Below are positions 1 to 12,275 of a DNA stretch of 64,000 bases, piece after piece. Position 1 is the first letter of the stretch. Each line of letters starts with the position of its first letter. The position numbers and the translations under genes are program-made. The notes under the pieces are model-generated. The model saw only the letters and a list, made by a program, of their open reading frames with translations, was not told where the DNA came from and did not search any database. The stretch comes from Steromphala cineraria. Lineage: Eukaryota > Mollusca > Gastropoda > Trochida > Trochidae. The DNA lies in assembly GCA_916613615.1 (NCBI GenBank), contig OU744731.1, positions 14,080,726-14,144,725 on the forward strand, read 5' to 3'.

Positions 1-1200
1 CTTAGTGCTAAGATAGCTGTAGACCAATGTTGAGGTATGGTACTCTCAACTAATTCAGCTCTAAGAGATCTTTGAAAAGTTAACCCTAGACTAATTATTC
101 AGTATCTGAAAAATAATCATCCAAGATGATTATCTTATTGAATACAAGCCAAGTGCCTCATAGAATAAGTTGTAACTCACTTATGATCTAGACTTATCTG
201 AGATTATGTTAATGTCAAAATATTATTATGTTCATTAGACTTATTTGGTCCGGCATACAAGAAGGCTACTTTAGACAAGGTTATCATAACTCAATAGTAT
301 GATTCTCCTACCAAATATTAGAAAGTAAGGCTAAGAAAATTTCAGATTCCAGTTTCTCAGATACTCCTAAAATTTTTTACAAATTCAAATATTACAAACA
401 TTAAATTCAGATAATTCAAGCAGGTTTTTAGTTAACCTTCCTTTGACGTCAATGTCAAATTACAAGGAAGAATAACAACCAAGTTGACAATGTGTGGGCT
501 TGACTGATAAAACAGATGTTGATCTAGATTGATCCACTGAACCACTAACCTTTCTTCACTCAACTAATCAAGGACTTACTTTCAAGTCCTCAGGCTCTAA
601 ATCAGCTCTACAAATATTCTTAGCTATATCCAGTATGAAACTTGGGTTATATCATATTGAAACTGAGGAAATAGTCCAAAACACTTGAGTCAAAATCATG
701 TGTTACTACTTAAAGAGACACAGAGTATGTTGATAGGATCACATATGTCAAATTTAGAAATCGATGTTATTACATCGGGAACCACTAACTGTTACTGAAA
801 ATAACAAGTTAAAGGTCAATCAGTACATAAGAGCGAAAATACGGCCATTCAAAGTCGGGATTTTGATCGAATACCGGACAATGTGGTCCGAGTGGCGCGC
901 GCAAATTCGCCAAACGTAATTTTGAAACCTTGTCATAAGCTGACAGGAAGATATATTGGATTCGATAGTGTTTATAAGGTATCTTAACTAATAGGTAGAT
1001 TATTTGGATGCATAATTTCGAATATTAAACATGTGTGATGTTTTATTGATTTTTCCATAAAATCAAGCATTTTAGAGATATTATGCATAAATGGATATAT
1101 TTGCATGTCCAGTGATGAGATATGAACTACAATCAGCATATTACATATTTTGTAGCTTATCAAATCCAAATAAAAAATTTAAGAAAGATACTCTGTGTCA
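1..1200. other. No gene recognised
   Basis: AT-rich sequence with only short chance reading frames and no recognisable protein, RNA gene or repeat family. A small CpG-containing patch lies near 840-930 (contains GGCGCGCGC), and one TGACGTCA octamer near 445. Neither is enough to call a promoter. Confidence 0.5.
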
Positions 1201-1239
1201 CAGTAATCTCTTTTACCATCATCTTAATTTCTGTCTTCC

Positions 1240-1880
1240 TCTCTCCTTGACTGTCTGTCTGTCTGTCTGTCTCTGTTCCTGTCCCTTGTCTGTCTCTCTT
1301 TCTGTTGGTCTTTCTCTCTTTCTGTGTCTCAAGTATGCATATGGTCTTCCATCCAACCAAATTCAACCAAATCAATATCTTTTCTTTTGACCACCATCTT
1401 TCAATCTTCCTCTCTCCTTGTCTATCTGTCTCTCATTGTGGCTTTGTCTGTCTCTCTCTCTCTCTCTGTTGGTCTTTCTGGCTTTCTGTGTCTCTAGAAT
1501 GCAATGGTCTTACATCTGACCAACTTCAAGCACCTTCCAACCACTCTAAATTGACCTCTATTTAGCTGTCTCTCTCTCTGTATATATGTCTTTCTCTCCC
1601 TCTGGTTCTTTCTCTGAGTCTTTCTGTCTGTCTCTGGTATGCATTATTGATACATATCTGCCAACTACAAACATCTGCAATCTACTCTGTCTGTCTGTCT
1701 GTCTTGACTAGCTGACCGTCCGTCCGTCTTGCTGTTGTTGTCTCTTCTTGTCTGTCTTTCTCTCCTTGTAGGCATTTCTTCAACCTCAAGAAACTGCCAT
1801 CTCCTCTGTCTGTGTCTTTCTGTGTCGGACTATGTCAGTATGTCGCTTTCTATGTCTCAGTCTCTGGATATTTCTGTTAA
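1240..1880. repeat. CT-rich (TGTC/TCTC)n simple-repeat tract
   Basis: Interrupted runs of CTGT, TCTG and TCTC on the plus strand, in blocks such as 1250-1320, 1420-1475, 1567-1640 and 1685-1870. Short unique stretches containing 'accaa..caacc' separate the blocks, so they may be diverged copies of a larger unit of roughly 180 bp. Reading frames here are Leu/Ser/Cys-rich translations of the repeat, not genes. Confidence 0.85.
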
Positions 1881-2387
1881 TCCTACTTATTACTTACTAT
1901 GAACAATAAGGTTGATTTACTTTGCACTTACCATGAACCACTACTTGAAACAGCTAGGAGGATTATAACCAGATAATTGGAAAGCTCAATTAGAGCGTAT
2001 TTTGATCCCCTTGTTTTACTACAGAGCTTCCACATCATTTACCGCTAGAAATAACTTTTTCGGTGACTTAGTCATCTGACTCATAGAAAATATAGATTTA
2101 CTTTTCAGAAAAGACATATTGGTTTAAACATATTTTTATTTCGAAAGAAATACAGATTGGCGAACAAGCCAGAAGGCTTATTTTAACGCCTCTCTTTGAA
2201 GATATATACATATAGCTGGAATATAACATATTTGGTGAAATGCAACATGGTTGTGTACTAAATGATATATTAACACAAAGATGTTTGAATAATACAGTAT
2301 GTTAGGTATGCCTGGTCACGATTAATGGGCTGCAGCGCTCAGTTGAAATTTTGGATTTATATTGTGGAGTGGAGAACAGCGACATAA

Positions 2388-3419
2388 TTATTTTATTTCA
2401 GGGAATCGTTTACTTTTCATGATAAACTGATGTAAAGAATCGATAATACGGTTGTTAGTCGGGTTACTCAAGGAACCACTACCGTATAATACAGTCCTAA
2501 GGTCATATCCTTGAGTATAAAAGTACATATTTGATCTTAGTTGTTGATAGTTCCAACAAGTAAAAAGGAAGTGAACTGCGTCCTCATTGTAGTGACCACA
2601 TGAACAACTTTGTGTATCCGATATATGTCGATTGTATCTGTGCGCGTTCAGATCACTACAGCCGAGCTTGAGGCGACAATGGATAATTTGACAGAATCTA
2701 CTTCCGGAGTTTAGGTTAAAGAAACTCGGTATTTGGACTGGATTAAGCATACTTTTAAATTGACAAAAGGAGCTTGCATTTTTAATTTCAATCGGCAGGT
2801 TGTTCCATAGAGTAATAGAGCTTGGGAGGAATGATTGAGAATATCGCTGTGTTCTACAGTTAATAGTTTTAGTTGAAGATCTATTTCTAAGATTGTAGCT
2901 ACTCTGTTGAAATACACTGTCTGGTACTAGATCGTTTAGATAATCGGGAGTTAGACCGTAATACATTTTATAGAATAAACCAAGTTTGAAGCGATGTCTT
3001 CTATCTTTTAGTGAACTATAATTAGTTTCCATGTATAGTTTATTGTGACTTGTGCCACGGACTGCACCGCATATTGTTCTTAATGCGTCTAGATGTAGAT
3101 TTTCTAGTAATGTTGCCTGTTCAAGAGTGCAGTTATCCCATATATGACAACAGTAATCAAAATGTGGTAGTATGAAAGACTTATATAAGGTGTTCAGCGT
3201 TTTCCGGGATAATCGGTATTTCAGACTCCTCAGACAATTGATCATTGGACTAATTTTCTTTATCATATCACTAATATGTACTTTCCAAGAACAATCGCTT
3301 TGGAGTGTAATACCAAGGTGTTTGTGAGTTTCGACTTCTTTAACAGGCTGATCGTTCATTAACAGAGTTGGTTTGATATAGTTTTGTGTCTTTCGGGTAA
3401 AAGTTATACTTTCGGACAT
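2388..3419 (-). pseudogene. C-terminal part of a non-LTR (LINE) retrotransposon ORF2
   Basis: A 343-residue minus-strand frame. It starts just after where the reverse-transcriptase catalytic core would end: near its N-terminus is the thumb-region signature HKHLGITL, followed by the usual LINE tail blocks YKSFILPHFDYC, LFYKMYYGLTP, YNLRNRSS and SFLPSSITLWNNLP. Near the C-terminus is a Cys/His cluster, CSCGHYNEDAVHFLFTC, like the tail finger of many CR1/Jockey-type elements. No YxDD motif and no endonuclease are present, so this is a 5'-truncated copy, the normal fate of LINE insertions. The 1-kb frame is uninterrupted, so it is not very old. The clade (CR1/L2/Jockey side) is inferred from motif style only. 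Confidence 0.8.
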
Positions 3420-4480
3420 ATTGTGTTTACTATCAAAGGCTTGTGGAGTTTTATTAAAAGCATCGTTATTTTTGATTTCACATCTCTTGTTTCTTCTATT
3501 ATCCTTTGATATTATTTAGTAACTTATTTTCTTAGAGTTTTTCTGAATGATTGGAACCTTTCATGTATTTACCAGTCACAATTTCATGAATCATGACAAT
3601 GCTCTTTTTTAGATTCATAAAAACTGAACCTTTAGCTGTTATGTCCTCTTTATACAATTTACCTCATTTAAGACTCCTTAATGGTTCTGTTTACTCCTCC
3701 AATTTCTTTATGCTCATATCAAACTACCTTTATTTACTACATTCTCTACATACGTACCATTTATAAAAAAAAAACCTGTTTTCTTATGTTTTATGTTACC
3801 TTTTTAACTCTACAAATTTAACTCAATTAGCTGAGTAAACCACACGGTTGCAAGCCAACTGAATGGAAGGCTATGCTTCATTATGGGCTCCATTAATTCC
3901 AGCTAGTCCATGCCAGTGATGCGGGTGCTCAAGAATCTCTGGCACGGTGCCCTAATGAGCCAGGATGTTCTGTCAAATTGGTTAAATTAGCCACAGCATT
4001 ATATTGTGCCATACCACCCTTTGATGATAATAGGTTTGACCTTAGGGTTCTGGTTGAAAGAGGAGGTCGGAACTGACAAAAGATTTAACATCTGTTTAAC
4101 AAGTTTTAATTGGTCTTCATTGACTATTTTTTAACCTTTGTAATATGTCTAGGCAGTTTTACTAGTTTTGTCCTCAAAGTGTTCATAAGCTTGAATGAAA
4201 TATCTTGTTCTAAGAACAAGTGAAGTAAATGCTTGATAATCTAGGAGAACAATTCAAACCTGTTTTGAAATGATGCCAGATATTGCATTTAGCAGAATCT
4301 CGGAGCTTATTGGAATTTGAGGCCTGGCTCAAATGACAAGATGTATACAGCTTGCTTTTTTTACCAGAGTAAAAATGTGAAGGAACAAGTATGTTCAGAC
4401 CACTGCAATGTCTTACCATATGTTTGATAAAATCACTTAAAGATTTTCTCCTTTATTTTAATATTGCTTTGAGGATGTTT
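3420..4480. other. No gene recognised
   Basis: AT-rich, with no coding signature. The stretch 3830-4060 is more GC-rich than its surroundings and may be an old repeat, but I cannot assign it. Confidence 0.45.
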
Positions 4481-4492
4481 ATGAGTTTTTAG

Positions 4493-6775
4493 CTCATCTG
4501 GCCTGTAAGGCCCGATGGGCTTATGGCATGGCATGGTGTCCGGCGTCCGTCCGTCCGTCCGTCCGTCCGTAAACTTTGTGGAATTTCGACTTCTTCTCCA
4601 GAACCATAAGGCCTAGAAACTTTGTGTACAGACTCCTTGTCTAGTGAGGATTATAAATTGTAGCTTTGGTGGCCAATGGGGATTCTTAATTGTAGATTTC
4701 TTGACCCCATGACCCCAAATAGGGTCACAGGGATCCCAACCTTAAAAACCTATTTTCCTCTTCTTCTTCAGTTCTAAAAGGACTAGAGAGTTAAAAATGA
4801 TATGTGCAACTCCTTGGCCAATGGGGATTCTTAATTGTAGATTTCGTGACCCCATGACCCCAAATAGGGTCACAGGGGTCACAACCTTAAAAACCAATTC
4901 TCATCTTCTTCTCCAGTTCCAAAAGGACTAGAGAGTTAAAAATGATATGTGCAACTCCTTGGACAATGGGGATTCTAATTAGCAGCCCCGTCTAAGGACG
5001 GGGCTGCTATCAGTTTTTGTGAAGTTTCCATCGCCGCCGCCGCCGCACTCGTACTACTAGCTATAACTTTTTTCCACTAAGCTTTCCAGAACTCTTATTC
5101 ATACTTTATTACTCATACCTCGGGGGAACGATTTTGACACGTTCACTTTCAAGGTCAAAGGTCAAGGTCACGAGATATGTATTCACTCTAAGAATTCCTT
5201 GTAAACGCGATAACTTGAAAAGTTTTTGTGCTATGAAGCTCTAACTTGGTATATATCATCCTTGGAAAAGTAAAAAATTTTGAAAAGGTTTTGGCTACAA
5301 TCCGTCAAAAGTCAAGGTCACAGCAAGGTCATGACGTAAGCATGTTTTAGCGAAAATGCTTTATTTTAACTATGAACACTTTTAATCAATACATGATTGT
5401 TATACTCAATAAAAAGTGTTCAATGATCGTGTGACCTTGAAGGTCAAAGGTCAAGGTCATGAGATATGAGTTATTACAAAATGCACTAAATTTGGGTATT
5501 ACTTTATCCCATTTAGCTTTTCAGAACTCATGAACATGTCTTAATGATAATATACAGAGAATCATTATGACATGTTCACTTTCAAGTTCAAAGGTCAAGG
5601 TCACGAGTTATAAAATCACCGCAAAATTCCTTGTAAACGCGATAACTTGAAAAGTTTTTGTGCTATGAAGCTCTAACTTGGTATATATCATCCTTGGAAA
5701 AGTAAAAGATTTTGAAAAGATTTCGGCTACAATCCGTCAAAGGTCAAGGTCACAGCAAGGTCATGACTTAAGCATGGTTTAGCAAAAATGCTTTATTTTA
5801 ACTATGATCACTTTTAATCAATACATGATTGTTATACTCAATAAAAAGTGTTCAATTATTGTGTGACCTTGAAGGTCAAAGGTCAAGGTCATGAGATATG
5901 AGTTATTGCAATACCTTGTAAACACAATAACTTGAAAAGTTTTTGTGCTATGAAGTTTAGATTTTGTATATATTATCTCTTGAGAAGTACAACATTTTCA
6001 AAAAGTTTTGGGTACGAACTGTCGAAGGTCAAGGTCACAGCAAGGTCAGCATATATGGAGAAAATGGATTAATTTAATTTTTAACACTTTATTTCATTAC
6101 AATAATGTTATACTCAATGAAATGTGTTCCTTGATTGTGTGACCTTGAGTGTCAAAGGTCAAGGTCACGAGAAAATTCCCAATTTGGTGAGGCCTGTAAA
6201 AGGCGGAACAGGGTAAGGCGAAACCCCAAGTTCCGGGGCTGCTCTGCTTTTGCGGTATCCCGCAAACGCTAATCTAGTTTGTAACTTTAGTGACCCTGTG
6301 ACCATAAATAGGGTCACAGGGGTCACAACCTTAAAAACCAATTCTCAAAATCTTCTCCAGTTGCAAAAGGAGTAGAGAGTTAAACATGATATGTGCAGAC
6401 TCCTTGGCCAATGGGGATTCTTATTTGTAACTTTGGTGACTCTGTGACGCCAAATAGGGTCACAGGGGTCACAACCTTATAAACCTATTTCAAGTCTCAA
6501 GTTCCAAAAGGTCTAGAGAGCTGAAACTATATGTGCAGACTCCTTGGCCACTGGGGATTCTAAATTGTAGATTTTGTGACCCCATGACCCCAATTAGGGG
6601 TCACAACCTTAAAAACTTATTTTCATCATCATCTTCAGTTCCAAAAGGTCTATTGAGCTTAAAGACTGCATGTAGACTCCTTGGCCAATTGGGATTCTAT
6701 ACTGTAGGTTTCGTGACCCCATGACCCCAAATAGGGTCACAGGGGTCACAATCTTAAAAATCTATTTTTCTCCAT
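4493..6775 (+). repeat. Mollusc-type interspersed repeat with ~145-bp tandem units
   Basis: It begins with a TTAGCTCATCTGGCCTGTAA-like head and a (GTCC)n run near 4541-4570. Tandem units follow, each containing 'ggggattct', 'gaccccatgaccccaaatag', 'ggtcacaggg' and 'aaccttaaaaacc'. The GATTC landmark recurs at about 4681, 4826, 4971, 6416, 6556 and 6693, a period of 137-145 bp. The array is split by an inserted element at about 4976-6277. Fragments of the same family occur at 6969-7020, 41552-41700 and 63580-63645. Confidence 0.85.
4976..6277 (+). mobile_element. Helitron-like (Helentron/HINE-type) non-autonomous element
   Basis: It interrupts the 145-bp repeat exactly. The 5' end carries a perfect 12-bp inverted repeat (4981-4992 with 4997-5008, AGCAGCCCCGTC arm). 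The 3' end has a short hairpin GCGGTATCCCGC (6252-6263) followed by GCTAATCTAG. ATTAGC at the 5' end is matched inverted by GCTAAT at the 3' end. The flanking bases are T on both sides, as reported for Helentron insertions. The core holds imperfect tandem repeats of about 432 bp (landmark ccttgtaaac at 5197, 5629 and, shortened, 5914) rich in AAGGTCAAGGTCAC. There is no coding capacity. Classification rests on end structure only. Confidence 0.6.
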
Positions 6776-8424
6776 TAGATGACAGTCTATGGCAAATTTA
6801 TTTCTCCTTGGATATTTTAGTGTGGACTTCTTTCACTGTCTATTATTGGCGATCTAGAAAGTGTTGAATAATAATAAATCATTTGGGTAAGGAAATTTAT
6901 TGAGTAATCGTTACATTTGTTTGAAATCTTTTTTATAGGTTTTCTTGCAATAGGTAACAGTTTAATTTTTAGCTCATCTGGCCTGTATAAAGCAAACTTG
7001 ATATGATGCCTGATTGGCTCTATTTTACTAAATGACACTTCACATGCTGTAGAGAGGTGACTCTTTGACTCTTGCTTGAAGTTATTACTAAGCAAACTGG
7101 TTTACCTCATTTCACGCTAAGGGTGATTACGTTTTGGATTAGAGCTCTTGGGTTCAAATCGTTTTACCTTCAATTTCACACTTGGGTTGAACATTTGGCT
7201 AATGGTAAAATGTGAGTCTGTCATCCAAGAAACCCTAGAGCAGAAATATTCAATTGACCACCACCCAAGTCTACAAAACTATAGCAAGTCTAGACCACTC
7301 AGCTCAGAAGTTATAGCATCTTCTTGGCTCCTTTTTCTTATAATACATGAATTGTTTATAAAAGAAAAAGTTTTGAATAAACATACTTCTTAGACTAAAT
7401 GTTAGTCTATAGTGACATGTTTTCCTCTTGGTTAAGCAGTTTTGAGTTCAGTTATATCCTTCAATTCACTTGAAGCCTACTTAAACATTTTGTTTCCTGA
7501 AAAACTCATTATGAATGTCCAGCTCAGAACAAAATCCTTTTGGTTTGTACTTAAATAGAAATTTGATGACCTATATTATCATACAGTGAAACTATTTTAC
7601 TGTAACTTTTTATCTAATATGGTTTCAGAGGAAAGTACCATTTACTTGACAACTGAGGTTAATTAGTCCATGGTAACTAGAGGCCTCAAAGGAATGTCAC
7701 TTTCGTCCAGGACTCTGTTTACATTTATCAGATAATCATAATAAACATGTCACACGTTAAGGAAATTATTAGTCTGATGTTTACTTATATCAAATATGAT
7801 TATGATATGGTCTGTATTCATTCCAAAAGCAATATTTTAAAATAGAATAACTATTAATGGTATATGTATTAATTGTCTTCAGCAAAAAACCATTTGAAAA
7901 CAACTCATGGACAATAAATAACTTACTTGTGAATATCTTATCAGTACTTGTGATTTTAAAGAAGGACAAACACTTAAGTTTTTCAATTAAAAGTACTTTT
8001 GACAAAATTTTTAAAATCCCAATTTATTACCAAACCTTTGACACAATTTACATGGAAATATAGTTGAATGATCCATTTCTGTAGAAAGCATTCTTCCCTA
8101 GAATATGATAAGGAATATTGGTTATCACAAAAATAACCACACTTTACCGAAGAATAATAACCATGCTCTAGACTACAGAGCTGTTTAATGACCTGGTTTA
8201 TCCCTGTGTTTATAATAATAACAGACGGAAAGTAAGGATGGTTTGAACTTACGTGTCCGTTTCTTGGGAATGCAGACGTAGAGGAACAGTAGACTTACAA
8301 GCACTCCTGCAATAATTTTTCTTAATGGAAAATTCCAAAGAGATTTCAAGATAATTTTGGCAAATATTTGAGTTATAAGACACATTATCACAAGTTTTTG
8401 AATCCGTCAATGTGTTAAGTATAT
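6776..8424. other. No gene recognised
   Basis: AT-rich, with a fragment of the AGCTCATCTGGCCTGTA repeat at 6969-6990. Reading frames of 60-90 codons here show no family motifs and are taken as chance. Confidence 0.5.
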
Positions 8425-8513
8425 GGGTCATTCTCAAAAAATGGAGCAAATATGCTAACACAAAGTTATTTTCATAATGTAATGAATTTTTACCTTAATC
8501 TTTGTTTCTGCAG

Positions 8514-10204
8514 GTGTGTCTTACATGTTTTCAAAGATCAGAACAACAAACTCTTTTATCTCTGCAATGATTGCTCTTTTGATAGGTATAAAAGCTTAAT
8601 ATTGTTTAAGTTACTTAACTAACAATGGCGGTAGGTCACCATTTAAATCTACAGATATAATATTCTCCATGAAAAAAAATAAATTCCATGAATGAAGTTT
8701 GAAAGGAGTTAGTTGTTAATGGCAATAAAAGTCTTTCTTTGATATTCAATAGGCTTATTATCAAAATAAATAAAAATTACCATGGTAACACAGATTTGTG
8801 TCAGTGATGTTACCATGTACAATTTTGATGAATCAAAGAGAGATCCCTTTTTGATGAGGAGAAAATAATGATGTCTCCCTTGCAAGCAGTTACTGTCCTA
8901 ACTGATGCATTTTGAGTTTGTGGTGCCAGCATGAAAAAGAACTCAGCAGACATATAGACGGTGAGTACATTTGACGAGTATGACTTTTGTGTGTCAGTGA
9001 TGTTACCAAGGTTTATAAAATGTTACATGTTCTTTGAACATTTTTATCAAAGATATGATTTGTCATCATGGGTATCCAGCTAATGCTGGTTTCTCTTTTT
9101 GTCTAGGGAGTCATCATTGTTCATGCTGAGCCCTTTACTTAAAAGTTGTCAGTGATGTTACCGTCAGTGATGTTACCAATAAAATAGTAACATCACTGAC
9201 GAGAAAAAGTAACATCACTGATAAACTAATAGTTTTCATATATTATGTTTATTTGAAACACATTTTCCATTATTATTATCAAGATTTTACTGTGCAAAGT
9301 TTCATAAAGTTTCCAATATTTTTACCATAGTAGTATTATATGTAAATCTTAAAAGTTCAGCGTTTATATTTTTTTTGGTAACATCACTGACTAAAAAAGG
9401 TAACACCACTGACAACTTATAAGTTTAATGATAATGTTTAATTGAAGCACATTATTGTTTTATGATTGTCATCAATTTACATAGTGACATGTCAAATAGT
9501 TTGATATTGAGTACTACAAAGAACTATTATGCTAATCTTAAAAGATATTCATAAGGTTTTATATTAATTTTGGTAACAGCACTGACAGAAAAAGTAACAT
9601 CACTGATAATCATTTTTAAGATACGATAATGTTAAATTGAAGCACATTAATAATTATGATTTTTAAAGGAGATATTTGTTAAAGTTTGTGTTTTTATTAA
9701 TTCAATGAAGCATCATTTAAATCTTTAAAGTCATAAAGGTATAATTATTTCAATGAAAGTAACATCACTGACTTTCATGTCACATCCCTAATGAATCAAA
9801 GACATTAAAATTCAAACTGAACAAACATGGTTTTTAGTTTGCAAATGGTAAATAGATATAGTTTTAAATGAGTTTCATAGTATTAATTATGGGTGATACT
9901 TATTATTCAAACCTAAATATTCTATGGATATGGATGAAGCAAAGTAATAAAATACAAGGTTATTATATTCAATATATACTAATTTTCATTCTTTCCTTCT
10001 TTTACAGCATGGTACTCATGGAATCAGAAAAAACAGAAGACACACAGAGAGAGCCAGAGAGAAAAAACAACCCTGAAAAACTGCAATGATTATCTTAAGA
10101 AGTCAAAACTGATGTATGAGAAAGACAGCATTGGGAAAATGTTCCAAGAAGTGATACATCAATTAGGACATATTTTTAGTGGTTATGATTGAGATGTCAA
10201 TAAA
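8514..10204 (+). pseudogene. Three-exon remnant of a possible B-box-like zinc-finger protein
   Basis: Three segments with consensus splice borders have compatible phases. Exon a is 8514-8585 (acceptor tttctgcag, donor gtataa, ends phase 2). Exon b is 8890-8960 (acceptor gcaagcag, donor gtgagt, ends phase 1). Exon c is 10008-10192 (acceptor tttacag, stop TGA at 10190). An AATAAA follows at 10199. The joined reading has Cys/His spacing like a TRIM B-box: CVLH, then KLFYLCNDC, YCPN and QHEKELSRH. A polar Lys/Glu-rich tail follows. An in-frame TGA in exon b breaks it. It lies wholly inside the inverted-repeat element, so it may be a captured host gene end or the element's own decayed gene. The B-box assignment is tentative. 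Confidence 0.4.
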
Positions 10205-12087
10205 TCATCTGTCCTGTTTAATTGTTGTTGTTTTATATTAAGACATCAAATATCCATCTTCATTCTTTATACAGCATCTTGTCTGGCTTTTACACTTTTT
10301 AATCTTAGAGAGTCAGATTCATTATGGTGCTAGTATGATGCATATCTCAATCTATTATTAACATTCAATGTCAGTGATGTTACCTTTCCGTGTTACCTTT
10401 AGTGGTGAAGTAACACTCTATATTCACTTTTAATATTAAGCATAAGACTACCTGACTTCTTGCATTATAAAATAAAAACGCCAAAACAAAAAAGTAAATT
10501 GTAATCAAATTTAGGGCTTTGTCAGGCGACTATAATATTACCTTTCCTGTCAATGATTTATCATTTCTTGTTGATGAATAGTATTATCATTGTCAAAGAT
10601 CCGTAAGTCAACCAATAACCTATTACATATATAAGTTAGCATTTCAAGTATCTAATGAAAGATGAAAACAGTGCCTATTTTCACAAAATTATTTCCAATT
10701 ATAAAGAATAGCAATTTAATTTTAAGTATTGTTATCTTTGCTGTCAGTGATGTTACCATTTGTTAGAGAATATTGATTTAATGCAAAAAAAACTCTGTAA
10801 AGCATAGTTCAACAACAGACTGTCTGGCCTTTTTACTTACGATGATGAAAAATTATAACAGCTTAATAATAAACTTATCTTTTGCAGGGGTTAAAAATTC
10901 TTTACATTTTCAGTAAGTCATCGACTTACGGCAGGTTTTTGCACCAAGTCACAGAGCTCATAAAGAAAGTCAAAGTTATTTTGTAGTTAATTTTTTTCAT
11001 ACAGAGACAAGTCATTGACATTTTGGTGATTTTTTGGGTGAGTCAAAGGTGAATTTTGGTAAGTCAGTGACCTGGGACTTACTGATTTTTTAACCCCTGT
11101 TTTGGCATAAAATGATATTTTTTTAGGTCATGTCAGTGATGTTACCTTTCTTGTCAATGATGTTACTATTATTTTTTTTGTATAGAATTATTAAAAACCT
11201 AAAAAAGGGAATCCCATGATATTATACCATCAATTTAAGTATTTTCAATAATTAATGTAAGATGACAAAATTGCCTTATCTTTGTAAGTTTGGCACCTTA
11301 TAGAAAGAATTTTTGCAATCTCATGTCAGTGATGTTACCTTTTCTGTCAGTGATGTTACCATTTATTCGTAATAAAGGATATATCTATTTAAAAAAACAT
11401 AAAAAGTACATCTATCAACACATGGCAATTTGGTGTTTATATTATCTAATGAAACACGACAACATTGCCTTATCCATGACATTATTATGATGTTTAGAAA
11501 GTATTTCTTGAATATGAGTCAGTGATGTTACCATATGTTTGAGATTGTTTTTGTTTTAAGGAAAAACGCATAATTGCATTTTGCATAATTGAACATAAAA
11601 CAATCTAGTTTTTTCCATTGGATAATGAATTGTTTAAAAAATGCTACTTCTTTGTCAGTAGAGTTACTGATAACAAACTTAATTCCATAAGTTGTCAGTG
11701 ATGTTACCTTTTCCGTCAGTGATGTTATCAGTTGTCATTGATGTTACCATCGACAAAATCTTTTATTTTGAGAGAAACAATAGCCAGAAACACAAATAAC
11801 CTGTGTTTGCATTTTAAGTTAACCTTCAACAAAATTCTAAATTGCATTCAATTCTTCTTAAATGGAATTTGCCCTCTGTACACATATCACTGTACCTCAT
11901 TAGACTTTTAGTTTCACATCGCATACGTACATTCGCAAAATTTCAATTCAATTAATGAATTTTCTTGAATTTTTTTTCCAAGAAAACTAAAATATGTCTT
12001 AGATGGTAATCTGTATTTAATCTATGGACAAAAAAAATTGTATTATTTATTAATGAAGGCTAATAATGTTTTGGTAACATCACTGAC
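8800..12087. repeat. Dispersed 15-bp repeat GTCAGTGATGTTACC, ~22 copies
   Basis: Exact plus-strand copies start at 8800, 8993, 9148, 9163, 10370, 10743, 11132, 11325, 11346, 11518 and 11694. Exact minus-strand copies start at 9377 and 12073. Copies with one or two mismatches are at 9186, 9208, 9399, 9572, 9593, 9758, 11153, 11715 and 11734. Orientation runs in blocks: plus 8800-9177, minus 9186-9772, plus 10370-11748, minus 12073. Spacing is irregular, with some pairs back to back (9148/9163) or about 21 bp apart. No copy was noticed outside the element. Confidence 0.9.
10885..11099. mobile_element. hAT-like MITE nested in the 3.85-kb element
   Basis: Ends CAGGGGTTAAAAA and, inverted, TTTTTTAACCCCTG, with CAGTAAGTC also mirrored a few bases further in. 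The pentamer TTTTG flanks both sides (10880-10884 and 11100-11104). The CAGGG start is typical of hAT elements, although their usual duplication is 8 bp. Non-coding. Confidence 0.6.
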
Positions 12088-12275
12088 ATATATTCTGAAG
12101 TCAACATGTTTACAAGTCAATATTTATGTTATCTGGCTAGTTTAAGATTGCATAATCTGGATTTACATTTTCAGGGGTTACCTTATTCAAACTGTTCAAA
12201 TAAAATTGGAATAAGAAAACTATTTTATTTTTGTTATCATATCCACCAAATGACTCCATTTTTTGAGAATGACCC

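Larger units (their letters stand above)
8425..12275. mobile_element. 3.85-kb inverted-repeat-bounded element with internal 15-mer family
   Basis: Bounded by a perfect inverted repeat of at least 22 bp that starts GGGTCATTCTCAAAAAATGG (left 8425-8446; right, inverted, 12254-12275). The match extends a few AT-rich bases outward on each side, so a target duplication of AT or ATAT is possible but cannot be separated from the repeat. Inside lie about 22 copies of GTCAGTGATGTTACC (8800-12087), a nested hAT-like MITE (10885-11099) and a set of exon-like remnants (8514-10192). I see no transposase. The repeat does not match the terminal signatures of hAT, Tc1/mariner, piggyBac or Transib that I know. 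It may be a non-autonomous member of an unfamiliar DNA-transposon group. Confidence 0.6.

Noticed and set aside
1091..1565. Two Leu/Ser/Cys-rich reading frames in the CT-rich tract
   Set aside because: They are translations of (CTGT)n and (TCTC)n simple repeats, overlap each other in different frames and have no family features.
8514..8585. Exon of the PLEKHA1 N-terminal PH half
   Set aside because: Its exit phase (2) does not fit the phase-0 entry of 15342, and the peptide does not resemble the TAPP1 start. It joins 8890 and 10008 in phase instead.
8800..12087. CRISPR-like array from the repeated 15-mer
   Set aside because: Repeats are too short, spacing is irregular, both orientations occur, and the host is a eukaryote.
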